DNA of 64,000 nucleotides from Methylobacterium sp. WSM2598 (GTDB lineage: Bacteria > Pseudomonadota > Alphaproteobacteria > Rhizobiales > Beijerinckiaceae): the NCBI RefSeq assembly GCF_000379105.1, contig NZ_KB900609.1, positions 4,075,557-4,139,556 of the forward strand. The letters run 5' to 3'. Shown here piece by piece: positions 56,776 to 64,000 of this stretch (the first letter of the stretch is position 1; each line of letters starts with the position of its first letter). The position numbers were made by a program, and so were the translations under genes. The notes beneath the pieces were generated by a model, which saw only the letters and a program-made list of their open reading frames with translations, did not search any database and was not told the DNA's origin.

Positions 56776-56827
56776 CGCGGGTCCCTCCCCCGCGCGGGAC
56801 GGGTGGACAAGGGTCCGCGCGGCCGAT

Positions 56828-56841
56828 TATGTCTATACATA
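56828..56841. promoter_or_regulatory. Candidate HutC operator
   Basis: TATGTCTATACATA is a 14-base dyad (TATGT/ACATA) in the hutF-hutI divergent region, 66 bases before the hutI start and 53 before the hutF start. It resembles the TGTATA-type palindromes bound by HutC/GntR repressors and is strikingly AT-rich in this GC-rich locus. Its position would let one repressor control both operons. Confidence 0.75.
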
Positions 56842-56906
56842 CTCGGCGCGCACCGCCACCCGGCGGCCGATTCGCCGGGCCGCTTCCACCCGCCAGGAGC
56901 CGTCCC

Positions 56907-58109
56907 ATGCTGTGCGACCGCCTGTGGCGCAACGCCCGGCTCGCCACCCTGGCCGAGGGGGGGCCGGGGCTCGGCCTCGTGGAGGACGGGCTGATCGCCG
57001 CCCGCGACGGGCGCATCCTCTACGCGGGGCCGGCGCGGGCGGCGCCCGCCTTCGCGGCCCGCGAGACGGTCGATTGCGAGGGGCGCTGGATCACCCCGGG
57101 CCTGATCGACTGCCACACCCACCTCGTCCACGGCGGCGACCGGGCGGCGGAGTTCGAGGCGCGGCTCGCCGGCGCCAGCTACGAGGAGATCGCGCGGGCG
57201 GGCGGCGGCATCGTCTCGACCGTGCGCGCCACCCGGGCGGCGAGCGAGGACGCGCTCGTCGGGAGCGCGCTGCGGCGCCTCGACGCGCTGATCGCCGAGG
57301 GCGTGACCGCGGTCGAGGTGAAGTCCGGCTACGGCCTCTCCGTCGCCTCCGAGCGCGCGAGCCTGCGGGCGGCCCGCCGCCTCGGGGAGAGCCGCGACGT
57401 CACCGTGACCACGACCTTCCTGGGCGCCCACGCGCTGCCGCCGGAGGAGCCCGACAAGGACCGCTACATCGCGCATGTCTGCACCGAGATGCTGCCCGCC
57501 CTGGCGCGGGAGGGGCTGGCCGACGCGGTCGACGCCTTCTGCGAGGGGATCGCCTTCTCGCCCGTCCAGACCGCGCGGGTCTTCGAGGCGGCGCGGGCGG
57601 CGGGCCTGCCGGTGAAGCTGCACGCCGACCAGCTCTCCGATCTCGGCGGGGCGGCGCTGGCGGCGCGGTTCGGCGCCCTCTCGGCCGACCACCTGGAATA
57701 CGCGGACGAGGCCGGCGCCGCCGCCCTGGCCCGGGCCGGCACCGTGGCGGTGCTGCTGCCGGGGGCCTTCTACTTCATCCGGGAGACGCGGCGGCCGCCC
57801 GTCGACCTGTTCCGCCGCCACGGCACGCGGATGGCGCTCGCCACCGACTGCAATCCCGGCACCTCCCCCCTCACCTCCCTGCTCCTCGTGCTCAACATGG
57901 GAGCGACGCTGTTCCGGCTCACCGTCGAGGAATGCCTCGCGGGCGTGACCCGGGAGGCGGCCCGCGCCCTCGGGCGCCTGCACGAGATCGGCACGCTGGA
58001 GGCGGGCAAGTGGTGCGACCTCGCGGTCTGGGACGTCGAGCGCCCGGCCGAACTCGTCTACCGCATGGGATTCAACCCGCTGCACGCCCGCATCCGGAAG
58101 GGCCGATGA
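56907..58109 (+). CDS. hutI: Imidazolonepropionase
   Basis: HutI opens the imidazolone ring of 4-imidazolone-5-propionate to give formimidoylglutamate. The 400-aa amidohydrolase has the metal site IDCHTHLVHGGDRAAEFE, EVKSGYGL, KLHADQLSD and ATDCNPGTSP. The ATG at 56907 has AGGAG about 7 bases upstream and gives the usual length. The stop overlaps the hutH start (ATGA), so this is the first gene of the hutIHGU operon. Confidence 0.96.
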   Translation: MLCDRLWRNARLATLAEGGPGLGLVEDGLIAARDGRILYAGPARAAPAFAARETVDCEGRWITPGLIDCHTHLVHGGDRAAEFEARLAGASYEEIARAGGGIVSTVRATRAASEDALVGSALRRLDALIAEGVTAVEVKSGYGLSVASERASLRAARRLGESRDVTVTTTFLGAHALPPEEPDKDRYIAHVCTEMLPALAREGLADAVDAFCEGIAFSPVQTARVFEAARAAGLPVKLHADQLSDLGGAALAARFGALSADHLEYADEAGAAALARAGTVAVLLPGAFYFIRETRRPPVDLFRRHGTRMALATDCNPGTSPLTSLLLVLNMGATLFRLTVEECLAGVTREAARALGRLHEIGTLEAGKWCDLAVWDVERPAELVYRMGFNPLHARIRKGR

Positions 58110-59647
58110 GCGCCGTCACCCTGACTCCCGGCCGCGCCGCGCTGGCGCAGTGGCGCGCGATCCGCGACGGGGCCCCGCTGCGGCTCGATCCCGCCTGCCG
58201 GCCCGGCATCGCGCGGGCCGCCGAGACCGTGGCGGCGATCGTGGCGCGGGGCGAGCCCGTCTACGGGATCAATACCGGGTTCGGGAAGCTCGCGACGGTG
58301 CGGATCGCGCCCGACGACCTCGCCACGCTGCAGCGCAACATCGTGCTCTCGCACGCGGCGGGGGTCGGGGCGCCGGTCCCGGCCGGGATCGTGCGGCTGA
58401 TGATGGCGCTCAAGCTCGCGAGCCTCGCGCAGGGGGCCTCGGGCGTGCGGCCCGAGACGGTGGCCCTGCTCGACGCGATGCTGGCGCGGGGCGTGACCCC
58501 GGTGGTGCCGGGCCAGGGCTCGGTCGGCGCCTCGGGCGACCTCGCGCCGCTCGCCCACATGACGGCGGCGATGATCGGCGTCGGGGAGTGCCTCGACGCG
58601 GGGGGCGCCCGGCTGCCCGCCGCCGCGGCCCTGGCGCGGGCGGACCTCGCGCCCCTCGATCTCGGCCCGAAGGAGGGGCTGGCGCTCCTCAACGGCACGC
58701 AATTCTCGACCGCGCTCGCGCTGGCGGGCCTGTTCGGGGCGGAGGACCTGCTGCGGGCGGGCCTGGTCACCGGGGCGCTCTCGGTCGACGCCGCCCGCGG
58801 CTCGGACACGCCCTTCGACCCGCGCATCCACGCGCTTCGCCGCCACCGCGGCCAGATCGACGCGGCCGACGCCCTGCGCCGCCTCCTCGCCGGCTCGGCG
58901 ATCCGGGCCTCGCACCTCGTCGGCGACGAGCGGGTGCAGGACCCCTACTGCCTGCGCTGCCAGCCGCAGGTGATGGGGGCCGCCCTCGACCTCCTGCGGC
59001 AGGCGGGGGCGACCCTGGAGACCGAGGCGAACGGCGTCTCGGACAACCCGCTCGTCTTCCCCGAGACCGGGGAGGCGCTCTCGGGCGGGAACTTCCACGC
59101 CGAGCCGGTGGCCTTCGCGGCCGACATGATCGCGCTCGCCCTGTGCGAGATCGGCTCCCTCGCCGAGCGGCGGATCTCGCTCCTCGTCGACCCCGCCCTG
59201 TCCTCGGGCCTGCCGGCCTTCCTGACCGGGCGGCCGGGCCTCAACTCGGGCTTCATGATCCCGCAGGTGACGGCGGCGGCCCTGGTCTCGGAGAACAAGC
59301 AGCGGGCCTACCCGGCGAGCGTCGATTCGATCCCGACCTCCGCCAACCAGGAGGACCACGTCTCGATGGCGGCCCACGGCGCGCGGCGCCTCCTGGCGAT
59401 GGCGGAGAACGCCGCCGCGGTGCTCGGCATCGAGCTGCTGGCAGCGGCGCAGGGCTGCGATTTCCTGGCGCCGCTGCGGTCGAGCGAGGCCCTGGAGCGG
59501 GTGCGGGCGCGGCTGCGGGCGGCGGTGCCCCGCCTCGACGAGGATCGCTACCTGCATCCGGAGCTCGAGGCGGCGACGGCTCTGGTGCGCGACGGGGCCG
59601 TGGTGGCGGCCGCGGGCCTGGACCTGCCGGGGGTGGACGGGCGATGA
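58106..59647 (+). CDS. hutH: Histidine ammonia-lyase
   Basis: HutH deaminates L-histidine to urocanate, the entry reaction. The 513-aa protein has the MIO-forming Ala-Ser-Gly in GSVGASGDLAPLAHM (about 143-145), YGINTGFGKLA near the N-terminus, FLTGRPGLNSGFMIPQVTAA and SIPTSANQEDHVSMA. The length matches the family. It overlaps hutI and hutG by 4 bases each. Confidence 0.97.
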   Translation: MSAVTLTPGRAALAQWRAIRDGAPLRLDPACRPGIARAAETVAAIVARGEPVYGINTGFGKLATVRIAPDDLATLQRNIVLSHAAGVGAPVPAGIVRLMMALKLASLAQGASGVRPETVALLDAMLARGVTPVVPGQGSVGASGDLAPLAHMTAAMIGVGECLDAGGARLPAAAALARADLAPLDLGPKEGLALLNGTQFSTALALAGLFGAEDLLRAGLVTGALSVDAARGSDTPFDPRIHALRRHRGQIDAADALRRLLAGSAIRASHLVGDERVQDPYCLRCQPQVMGAALDLLRQAGATLETEANGVSDNPLVFPETGEALSGGNFHAEPVAFAADMIALALCEIGSLAERRISLLVDPALSSGLPAFLTGRPGLNSGFMIPQVTAAALVSENKQRAYPASVDSIPTSANQEDHVSMAAHGARRLLAMAENAAAVLGIELLAAAQGCDFLAPLRSSEALERVRARLRAAVPRLDEDRYLHPELEAATALVRDGAVVAAAGLDLPGVDGR

Positions 59648-60459
59648 CGCCGGCCTGGCTCGCGGTCCGGCGGGGGGCGTCGCCCCTTCTCCTCAGCCTG
59701 CCCCATACCGGCACCGAGATCCCGCCCGAGATCGAGGCCGGTCTCGTCTCGCCCTGGCTCGCCCGCAAGGACACGGACTGGTTCATCGAGCGGCTCTACG
59801 CCTTCGCGGCGGATCTCGACGCCACGATCATCCGCACCTCCCTCTCGCGCACGGTGATCGACGTGAACCGGGACCCGTCCGGCGCCTCGCTCTATCCCGG
59901 GCAGGCGACGACGGAGCTCTGCCCCACCACCACGTTCGACGGCGAGCCGCTCTACCGGGACGGGCAGGCGCCCGACCCGGCCGACCGGCGCGCCCGCTGG
60001 TTCGACCCCTACCACGCGGCCCTGCAGGACGAACTCGCGCGGCTGCGGCGGCTCCATCCCCGGGTGGTGCTCTACGACGCCCACTCGATCCGCTCGGAGA
60101 TCCCGCGCCTGTTCCCCGGCCTGCTGCCCCATTTCAACATCGGCACGCATGGCGGCCAGGCCTGCGACCCCGCCCTCCAGGAGCGGATCGAGGCGATCTG
60201 CCGGGGCAGCGGCCTCAGCCAGGTCAGCAACGGGCGCTTCCGCGGCGGCTTCATCACCCGCGCCTACGGCCGCCCGCAGGACGGCGTCCACGCGGTGCAG
60301 ATGGAACTCGCCTGCCGCGCCTACCTGGCCGAGCCGGTCGGGCCGGTCGATCCCGCGACCTGGCCGGTGCCCTACGATCCCGACCACGCCGCGCCGGTCC
60401 GCGCGGCCCTGCAGGACGTCCTGTCCGCGTGCCTCGCCTTCGGAGCCTGCCCGCCATGA
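59644..60459 (+). CDS. hutG: N-formylglutamate deformylase
   Basis: HutG hydrolyses N-formylglutamate to glutamate and formate. The 271-aa protein has SLPHTGTEIPPEIEAGL, the zinc/catalytic region KDTDWFIERLYAFA and YDAHSIRSEIPRLFPG. Released formate could feed C1 metabolism, a reasonable link in a methylotroph. It overlaps hutH and hutU by 4 bases each. Together with HutF it completes the pathway. Confidence 0.95.
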   Translation: MTPAWLAVRRGASPLLLSLPHTGTEIPPEIEAGLVSPWLARKDTDWFIERLYAFAADLDATIIRTSLSRTVIDVNRDPSGASLYPGQATTELCPTTTFDGEPLYRDGQAPDPADRRARWFDPYHAALQDELARLRRLHPRVVLYDAHSIRSEIPRLFPGLLPHFNIGTHGGQACDPALQERIEAICRGSGLSQVSNGRFRGGFITRAYGRPQDGVHAVQMELACRAYLAEPVGPVDPATWPVPYDPDHAAPVRAALQDVLSACLAFGACPP

Positions 60460-62135
60460 GCCGCCTCGACGATCCCCGCCTCGACAATGCCCGCCTCGTC
60501 CGCGCCCCGCGCGGCCCCGCCCTCACGGCGCGGAGCTGGCTCACCGAGGCGCCCCTGCGCATGCTGATGAACAACCTCGACCCGGAGGTCGCCGAGCGGC
60601 CGGGCGAGCTCGTGGTCTATGGCGGCATCGGGCGGGCGGCCCGGGACTGGGCGAGCTTCGACCGGATCGTCGCCGCCCTCACGGACCTGGAGGAGGATCA
60701 GACACTGCTGGTCCAGTCCGGCAAGCCGGTCGGGATCTTCCGCACCCACGCGGACGCGCCCCGCGTGCTGATCGCCAACTCCAACCTCGTGCCGCACTGG
60801 GCGACCTGGGCGCATTTCCACGAGCTCGATCGCCGGGGCCTGATGATGTACGGCCAGATGACGGCCGGCTCCTGGATCTACATCGGCAGCCAGGGGATCG
60901 TGCAGGGCACCTACGAGACCTTCGTGGAGATGGGCCGCCAGCACCATGGCGGCGACCTCGCCGGGCGCTGGATCCTGACGGCGGGCCTGGGCGGCATGGG
61001 CGGGGCGCAGCCCCTCGCCGCCACGATGGCGGGCGCCTCCTGCCTCGCCGTCGAGTGCCGGGCCTCCAGCATCGAGTTCCGCCTTCGCACGGGCTACGTC
61101 GACGTGCAGGCCCGGGACCTCGACGAGGCGCTCGCCCTGATCGAGGAATCCTGCCGGGCGCGCACGCCCCGCTCGGTCGCGCTCCTGGGCAACGCCGCCG
61201 AAATCTACGCCGAGATCTGGCGCCGGGGCGTGCGGCCGGATTGCGTCACCGACCAGACCTCCGCCCACGATCCCGTCAACGGCTACCTGCCCCGGGGCTG
61301 GAGCCTCGCCGAGTGGGAAACCCGCCGCGAGAGCGACCCGGACGGGGTCGCGGCGGCGGCCAAGCGCTCCATGGCCGAGCAGGTTCGGGTGATGCTGGAC
61401 TTCCACCGGGCCGGCGTGCCCGTGGTCGATTACGGCAACAACATCCGGCAGATGGCGCTGGAGGAGGGCGTCCGCGACGCCTTCGCCTTCCCGGGCTTCG
61501 TGCCGGCCTATATCCGCCCGCTGTTCTGCCGCGGCATCGGGCCGTTCCGCTGGTGCGCCCTCTCGGGCGATCCCGAGGACATCTACCGGACAGACGCCAA
61601 GGTGAAGGAATTGCTGCCCGACAACGCAGCCCTGCACCGCTGGCTCGACATGGCGCGGGAGCGGATCCGCTTCCAGGGCCTCCCGGCCCGGATCTGCTGG
61701 GTCGGCCTCGGCGACCGCCACCGCCTCGGCCTCGCCTTCAACGCGATGGTGCGCAGCGGCGAGCTGAAGGCCCCGATCGTGATCGGGCGCGACCACCTCG
61801 ATTCCGGCTCGGTCGCCTCGCCGAACCGCGAGACCGAGGCGATGCGCGACGGCTCGGACGCGGTCTCCGACTGGCCGCTCCTGAACGCGCTCCTCAACAC
61901 CGCCTCGGGGGCGACCTGGGTGTCCCTGCACCACGGCGGCGGCGTCGGAATGGGCTTCTCGCAGCATGCCGGGATGGTGATCGTCTGCGACGGCAGCGAG
62001 GCCGCCGACCGGCGCCTCGCGCGGGTGCTCTGGAACGATCCGGCGAGCGGCGTGATGCGCCACGCCGATGCCGGCTACCCGGACGCGGTCGCCTGCGCGC
62101 GGGAGCACGGTCTGACCCTGCCGAGCCTCGGCTGA
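60456..62135 (+). CDS. hutU: Urocanate hydratase
   Basis: HutU hydrates urocanate to imidazolone propionate with tightly bound NAD+. The 559-aa protein has MNNLDPEVAERPGELVVYGG near the N-terminus, the NAD-binding loop GLGGMGGAQP (about 176), DQTSAHDPVNGY and LHHGGGVGMGFSQHAG. The ATG at 60456 overlaps the hutG stop. It closes the hut operon; the next 150 bases separate it from an AraC-type regulator. Confidence 0.97.
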   Translation: MSRLDDPRLDNARLVRAPRGPALTARSWLTEAPLRMLMNNLDPEVAERPGELVVYGGIGRAARDWASFDRIVAALTDLEEDQTLLVQSGKPVGIFRTHADAPRVLIANSNLVPHWATWAHFHELDRRGLMMYGQMTAGSWIYIGSQGIVQGTYETFVEMGRQHHGGDLAGRWILTAGLGGMGGAQPLAATMAGASCLAVECRASSIEFRLRTGYVDVQARDLDEALALIEESCRARTPRSVALLGNAAEIYAEIWRRGVRPDCVTDQTSAHDPVNGYLPRGWSLAEWETRRESDPDGVAAAAKRSMAEQVRVMLDFHRAGVPVVDYGNNIRQMALEEGVRDAFAFPGFVPAYIRPLFCRGIGPFRWCALSGDPEDIYRTDAKVKELLPDNAALHRWLDMARERIRFQGLPARICWVGLGDRHRLGLAFNAMVRSGELKAPIVIGRDHLDSGSVASPNRETEAMRDGSDAVSDWPLLNALLNTASGATWVSLHHGGGVGMGFSQHAGMVIVCDGSEAADRRLARVLWNDPASGVMRHADAGYPDAVACAREHGLTLPSLG

Positions 62136-62183
62136 CCGCCCGGCGGGGCCGCGCGGCGGGCCCTGCTGGACCGGGCGGGCAGG

Positions 62184-62203
62184 TTACTGGTATATGCCTG
62201 TAA
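62184..62203. promoter_or_regulatory. Dyad-symmetric candidate operator upstream of glxA-type gene
   Basis: TTACTGGTATATGCCTGTAA has 7-base half-sites (TTACTGG/CCTGTAA) matching in six positions around a 6-base centre. It lies 83 bases before the AraC-type regulator start and 49 bases after the hutU stop. The AT-rich centre TATATG could also be part of a -10 region. It could be the regulator's own site, or one for an unknown GntR-like protein. Confidence 0.4.
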
Positions 62204-62285
62204 TCCGCGGCGCCGGGCCCCCGCATCCGCTCACGACGCGGGGCCAGGGCCGCCGCGGTCGAGCCCGTCCCGACCCGCGCGCGCC

Positions 62286-63305
62286 ATGGACCACGACCTC
62301 GCAGCATCGTCCCGGGGCATCGCGGATGCGGCGCCGGAGGCGCTCGCGCCGGCCCGCGCGGCGCGGACGATCGGCCTCCTGGTGCTGCCCGGGGCGCAGC
62401 TGATGTCGCTCGCCGCGCTCGCCGCGTTCCAGAGCGCCAACGCGCTCGGCGCGAGGCCCGCCTACGCGATCCGCCTGGTCTCGCAGGAGGGCGGGCCGGT
62501 GCCGACCGCGGCGGGGTTCCGCCTGGAGACCGAGCCCTTCCCGGAGGCGCCCTTCGACACGCTGATGGTCGGGGCCTTCGCGGGGCCCCGGACCGTGCCG
62601 GCGGGCCTCGCCGCCCTGGTCCGGCGGGCCGCGGCCCGCGCCCGGCGGGTGGCGGCGACCTGCACGGGCGCCTTCGTCCTGGCGGAGGCCGGGCTGCTCG
62701 ACGGATTGCGCGCGACGACGCATTGGCGCAACGCCTCGGAGCTGCAGGCCCGCTACCCGGCGGTGCGCCTGGAGCGGGACCGGCTCTACGTCGGCGACGG
62801 GACGGTGTGGACCTCGGCCGGGATGGCGGCGAGCATCGACCTCGCCCTGCGGCTCGTCGAGGACGACCTCGGTCCGGAGACGGCCCGCGAGGTGGCGCGC
62901 CGCATGCTGCTGGAGCGGCGGCGCTCCGGGGGGCAGCCGCAGCTGTCGCGCCTGCTCGACCTCGCCCCGAAGACCGACCGGATCGAGCGGGTGCTCGACT
63001 ACGCCCGGCGCCACCTGCGGGAGGACCTGACGGTGGCCCGCCTGGCCGAGGCGGCGCGGCTGTCGCCGCGCCAGTTCAGCCGCGCCTTCCGGCAGGCGCT
63101 GGGCCAGCCGCCCGCCAAGGTGGTCGAGCGGCTGCGGGTGGAGGCGGCGCGGGCGATGCTGGTGGAGGGGCGCCACTCCCTGGACGTGATCGCCGCGGAG
63201 GTGGGCTTCGCCGATCGCGAGCGGATGCGCCGCGCCTTCCTGCGCCTCTACGGCCAGTCCCCGCAGGCCCTGCGCCGGGCGGGCCACCCGGCGGAGACGG
63301 CCTGA
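62286..63305 (+). CDS. GlxA-family transcriptional regulator (DJ-1/PfpI-like domain plus AraC HTH)
   Basis: This 339-aa protein has an N-terminal class I glutamine-amidotransferase-like domain (about 28-200; VAATCTGAFVLAEAGLLDG with the nucleophile-elbow cysteine) and TTHWRNASELQARYP. Two AraC helix-turn-helix motifs follow in the C-terminus (LTVARLAEAARLSPRQFSRA and VIAAEVGFADRERMRRAFLR). Such proteins often control amine or carnitine/arginine catabolism. Downstream of hutU it may respond to amino-acid-derived compounds, which is inference only. The stop TGA begins a repeat element. Confidence 0.9.
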   Translation: MDHDLAASSRGIADAAPEALAPARAARTIGLLVLPGAQLMSLAALAAFQSANALGARPAYAIRLVSQEGGPVPTAAGFRLETEPFPEAPFDTLMVGAFAGPRTVPAGLAALVRRAAARARRVAATCTGAFVLAEAGLLDGLRATTHWRNASELQARYPAVRLERDRLYVGDGTVWTSAGMAASIDLALRLVEDDLGPETAREVARRMLLERRRSGGQPQLSRLLDLAPKTDRIERVLDYARRHLREDLTVARLAEAARLSPRQFSRAFRQALGQPPAKVVERLRVEAARAMLVEGRHSLDVIAAEVGFADRERMRRAFLRLYGQSPQALRRAGHPAETA

Positions 63306-63370
63306 TCCGGGATCCACTTGATCGAGGCGGATCCCGGATCACAAGCCTGCGCGGCGCCTGAGCGAAGCCC
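63303..63370 (+). repeat. Stop-codon hairpin element, truncated tail (locus E, after glxA-type gene)
   Basis: The regulator's TGA opens TGATCCGGGATCC, paired with GGATCCCGGATCA after a mismatch-containing loop. The tail stops after GCGGCGCCTGAGCGAAGCCC, where sequence unrelated to the other copies begins. The following 63371-63529 has no confident feature and separates the element from the convergent acyl-CoA dehydrogenase gene. Confidence 0.88.
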
Positions 63371-63529
63371 TCGGGAGCGAGCCGGATCACCGCCGAGATG
63401 CGCCCGTCGCGGCCCCCGCAGGCGAGACCGCGGCGCGGCGCATCGCCCGCCCCGTCGAGGATCACAGGTCGCGCCGACCTCGCCGATGGGGTCGAGGCGG
63501 CCGCATCCCGGGCGGGCCGCGGCCCGGCG

Positions 63530-64000
63530 TCAGAAGAACGCCTGCAGCCCGGTCTGCGCCCGGCCGAGGATTAGGGCGTGCACGTCGTGGGTGCCCTCGT
63601 AGGTGTTCACCGTCTCCAGGTTCTGGGCGTGGCGCATGACGTGGTACTCGCCCATGATGCCGTTGCCGCCGTGCATGTCGCGGGCGGTGCGGGCGATCTC
63701 CAAGGCCTTGCCGCAATTGTTGCGCTTGACGATCGAGATCATCTCGGGCGCGACCCGGCCCTCGTCGAACAGCCGGCCGACGCGCAGGGAGGCCTGGAGG
63801 CCGAGCGCGATCTCGGTCTGCATGTCGGCGAGCTTCCTCTGCACCAGCTGCGTCTGGGCGAGCGGGCGGCCGAACTGGGTGCGGTCGAGCGTGTACTGGC
63901 GGGCGCGGTGCCAGCAATCCTCCGCCGCCCCCAGGGCGCCCCAGGAGATGCCGTAGCGCGCCCGGTTGAGGCAGCCGAACGGCCCCTTGAGGCCGCTGAC
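63530..64000 (-). CDS. gcdH: Glutaryl-CoA dehydrogenase, C-terminal part (partial)
   Basis: The gene enters from beyond the window end and stops at 63530. About 156 C-terminal residues are visible. They include SGLKGPFGCLNRARYGISWG at the window edge, RTQFGRPLAQTQLVQRKLAD, the FAD-domain region GKALEIARTARDMHGGNGIM and ETVNTYEGTHDVHALILGRA, a combination typical of glutaryl-CoA dehydrogenase. It oxidatively decarboxylates glutaryl-CoA to crotonyl-CoA in lysine and tryptophan breakdown. The N-terminal half with the catalytic glutamate region is not in the window. Confidence 0.88.
   Translation of the reverse strand, partial: VSGLKGPFGCLNRARYGISWGALGAAEDCWHRARQYTLDRTQFGRPLAQTQLVQRKLADMQTEIALGLQASLRVGRLFDEGRVAPEMISIVKRNNCGKALEIARTARDMHGGNGIMGEYHVMRHAQNLETVNTYEGTHDVHALILGRAQTGLQAFF

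Overview
This is a very GC-rich (roughly 70 % or more) stretch of bacterial chromosome, densely coded and organised in short overlapping operons. Protein types, the Hut pathway layout, HWE-family kinases and the family of GC-rich palindromic intergenic repeats point to an alphaproteobacterium of the Hyphomicrobiales, most likely a Methylobacterium-type organism. That assignment is inference from gene content, not a database match. No rRNA, tRNA, CRISPR array, phage or intact insertion sequence was recognised.

Region by region. (1) 1-12.3 kb, minus strand: two giant RTX proteins without N-terminal signal peptides. One is an extracellular nuclease (choice-of-anchor I plus endonuclease/exonuclease/phosphatase domain); the other is a LamG-like/metallophosphoesterase multidomain protein. 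Their last ~333 codons and the first bases of their 3' flanks lie in a direct repeat of about 1,018 bp that appears identical. (2) 12.7-19.3 kb: a LysR regulator facing a complete dipeptide/oligopeptide ABC transporter (dppABCDF order). (3) 19.6-31.4 kb: ligA, a DEDDh exonuclease, a catalase-family protein, a MAPEG protein, murD, a small EEP hydrolase, cardiolipin synthase, a sorbosone-dehydrogenase-like beta-propeller protein and an amidase. (4) 31.8-36.1 kb: two small proteins, a YbgC-type thioesterase with an overlapping mini-ORF, an HWE histidine kinase with a SelW-like Rdx gene, and crcB. (5) 36.4-41.2 kb: a five-gene minus-strand cluster (CgeB-like glycosyltransferase, sugar nucleotidyltransferase, GT4 glycosyltransferase, CelD-like GNAT, methyltransferase) that looks like a small glycan or surface-modification operon. 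(6) 41.4-47.7 kb: a cyclic-nucleotide-binding membrane protein, a HIT hydrolase, nudC, an unknown 139-aa protein beside a strongly folded lower-GC spacer, a universal stress protein, psuG and a PAS/LOV-like protein. (7) 47.8-54.5 kb: copA, a DUF1007 protein, a PhoR-like kinase, an LPG-synthase-like membrane protein and a uracil-DNA-glycosylase-fold protein. (8) 54.7-62.1 kb: a complete histidine-utilisation locus, hutCF divergent from hutIHGU, with a candidate HutC operator between them. (9) 62.2-64 kb: a GlxA-type AraC regulator and the 3' part of a glutaryl-CoA dehydrogenase gene.

The most unusual pattern is a dispersed, directional repeat. In five unrelated genes (lysR, methyltransferase, nudC, PAS protein, glxA-type regulator) the TGA stop codon is itself the first three bases of a near-perfect palindrome starting TGATCCGGGATC. 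In all five a second conserved module follows in the direction of transcription, tandemly amplified with an 84-bp period behind nudC. A sixth locus carries the second module behind a different hairpin. A separate short hairpin family (GCATCA...TGATGC) and several simple tandem arrays, including (CCCTG)8 between the divergent dppA and ligA genes, decorate other intergenic regions.
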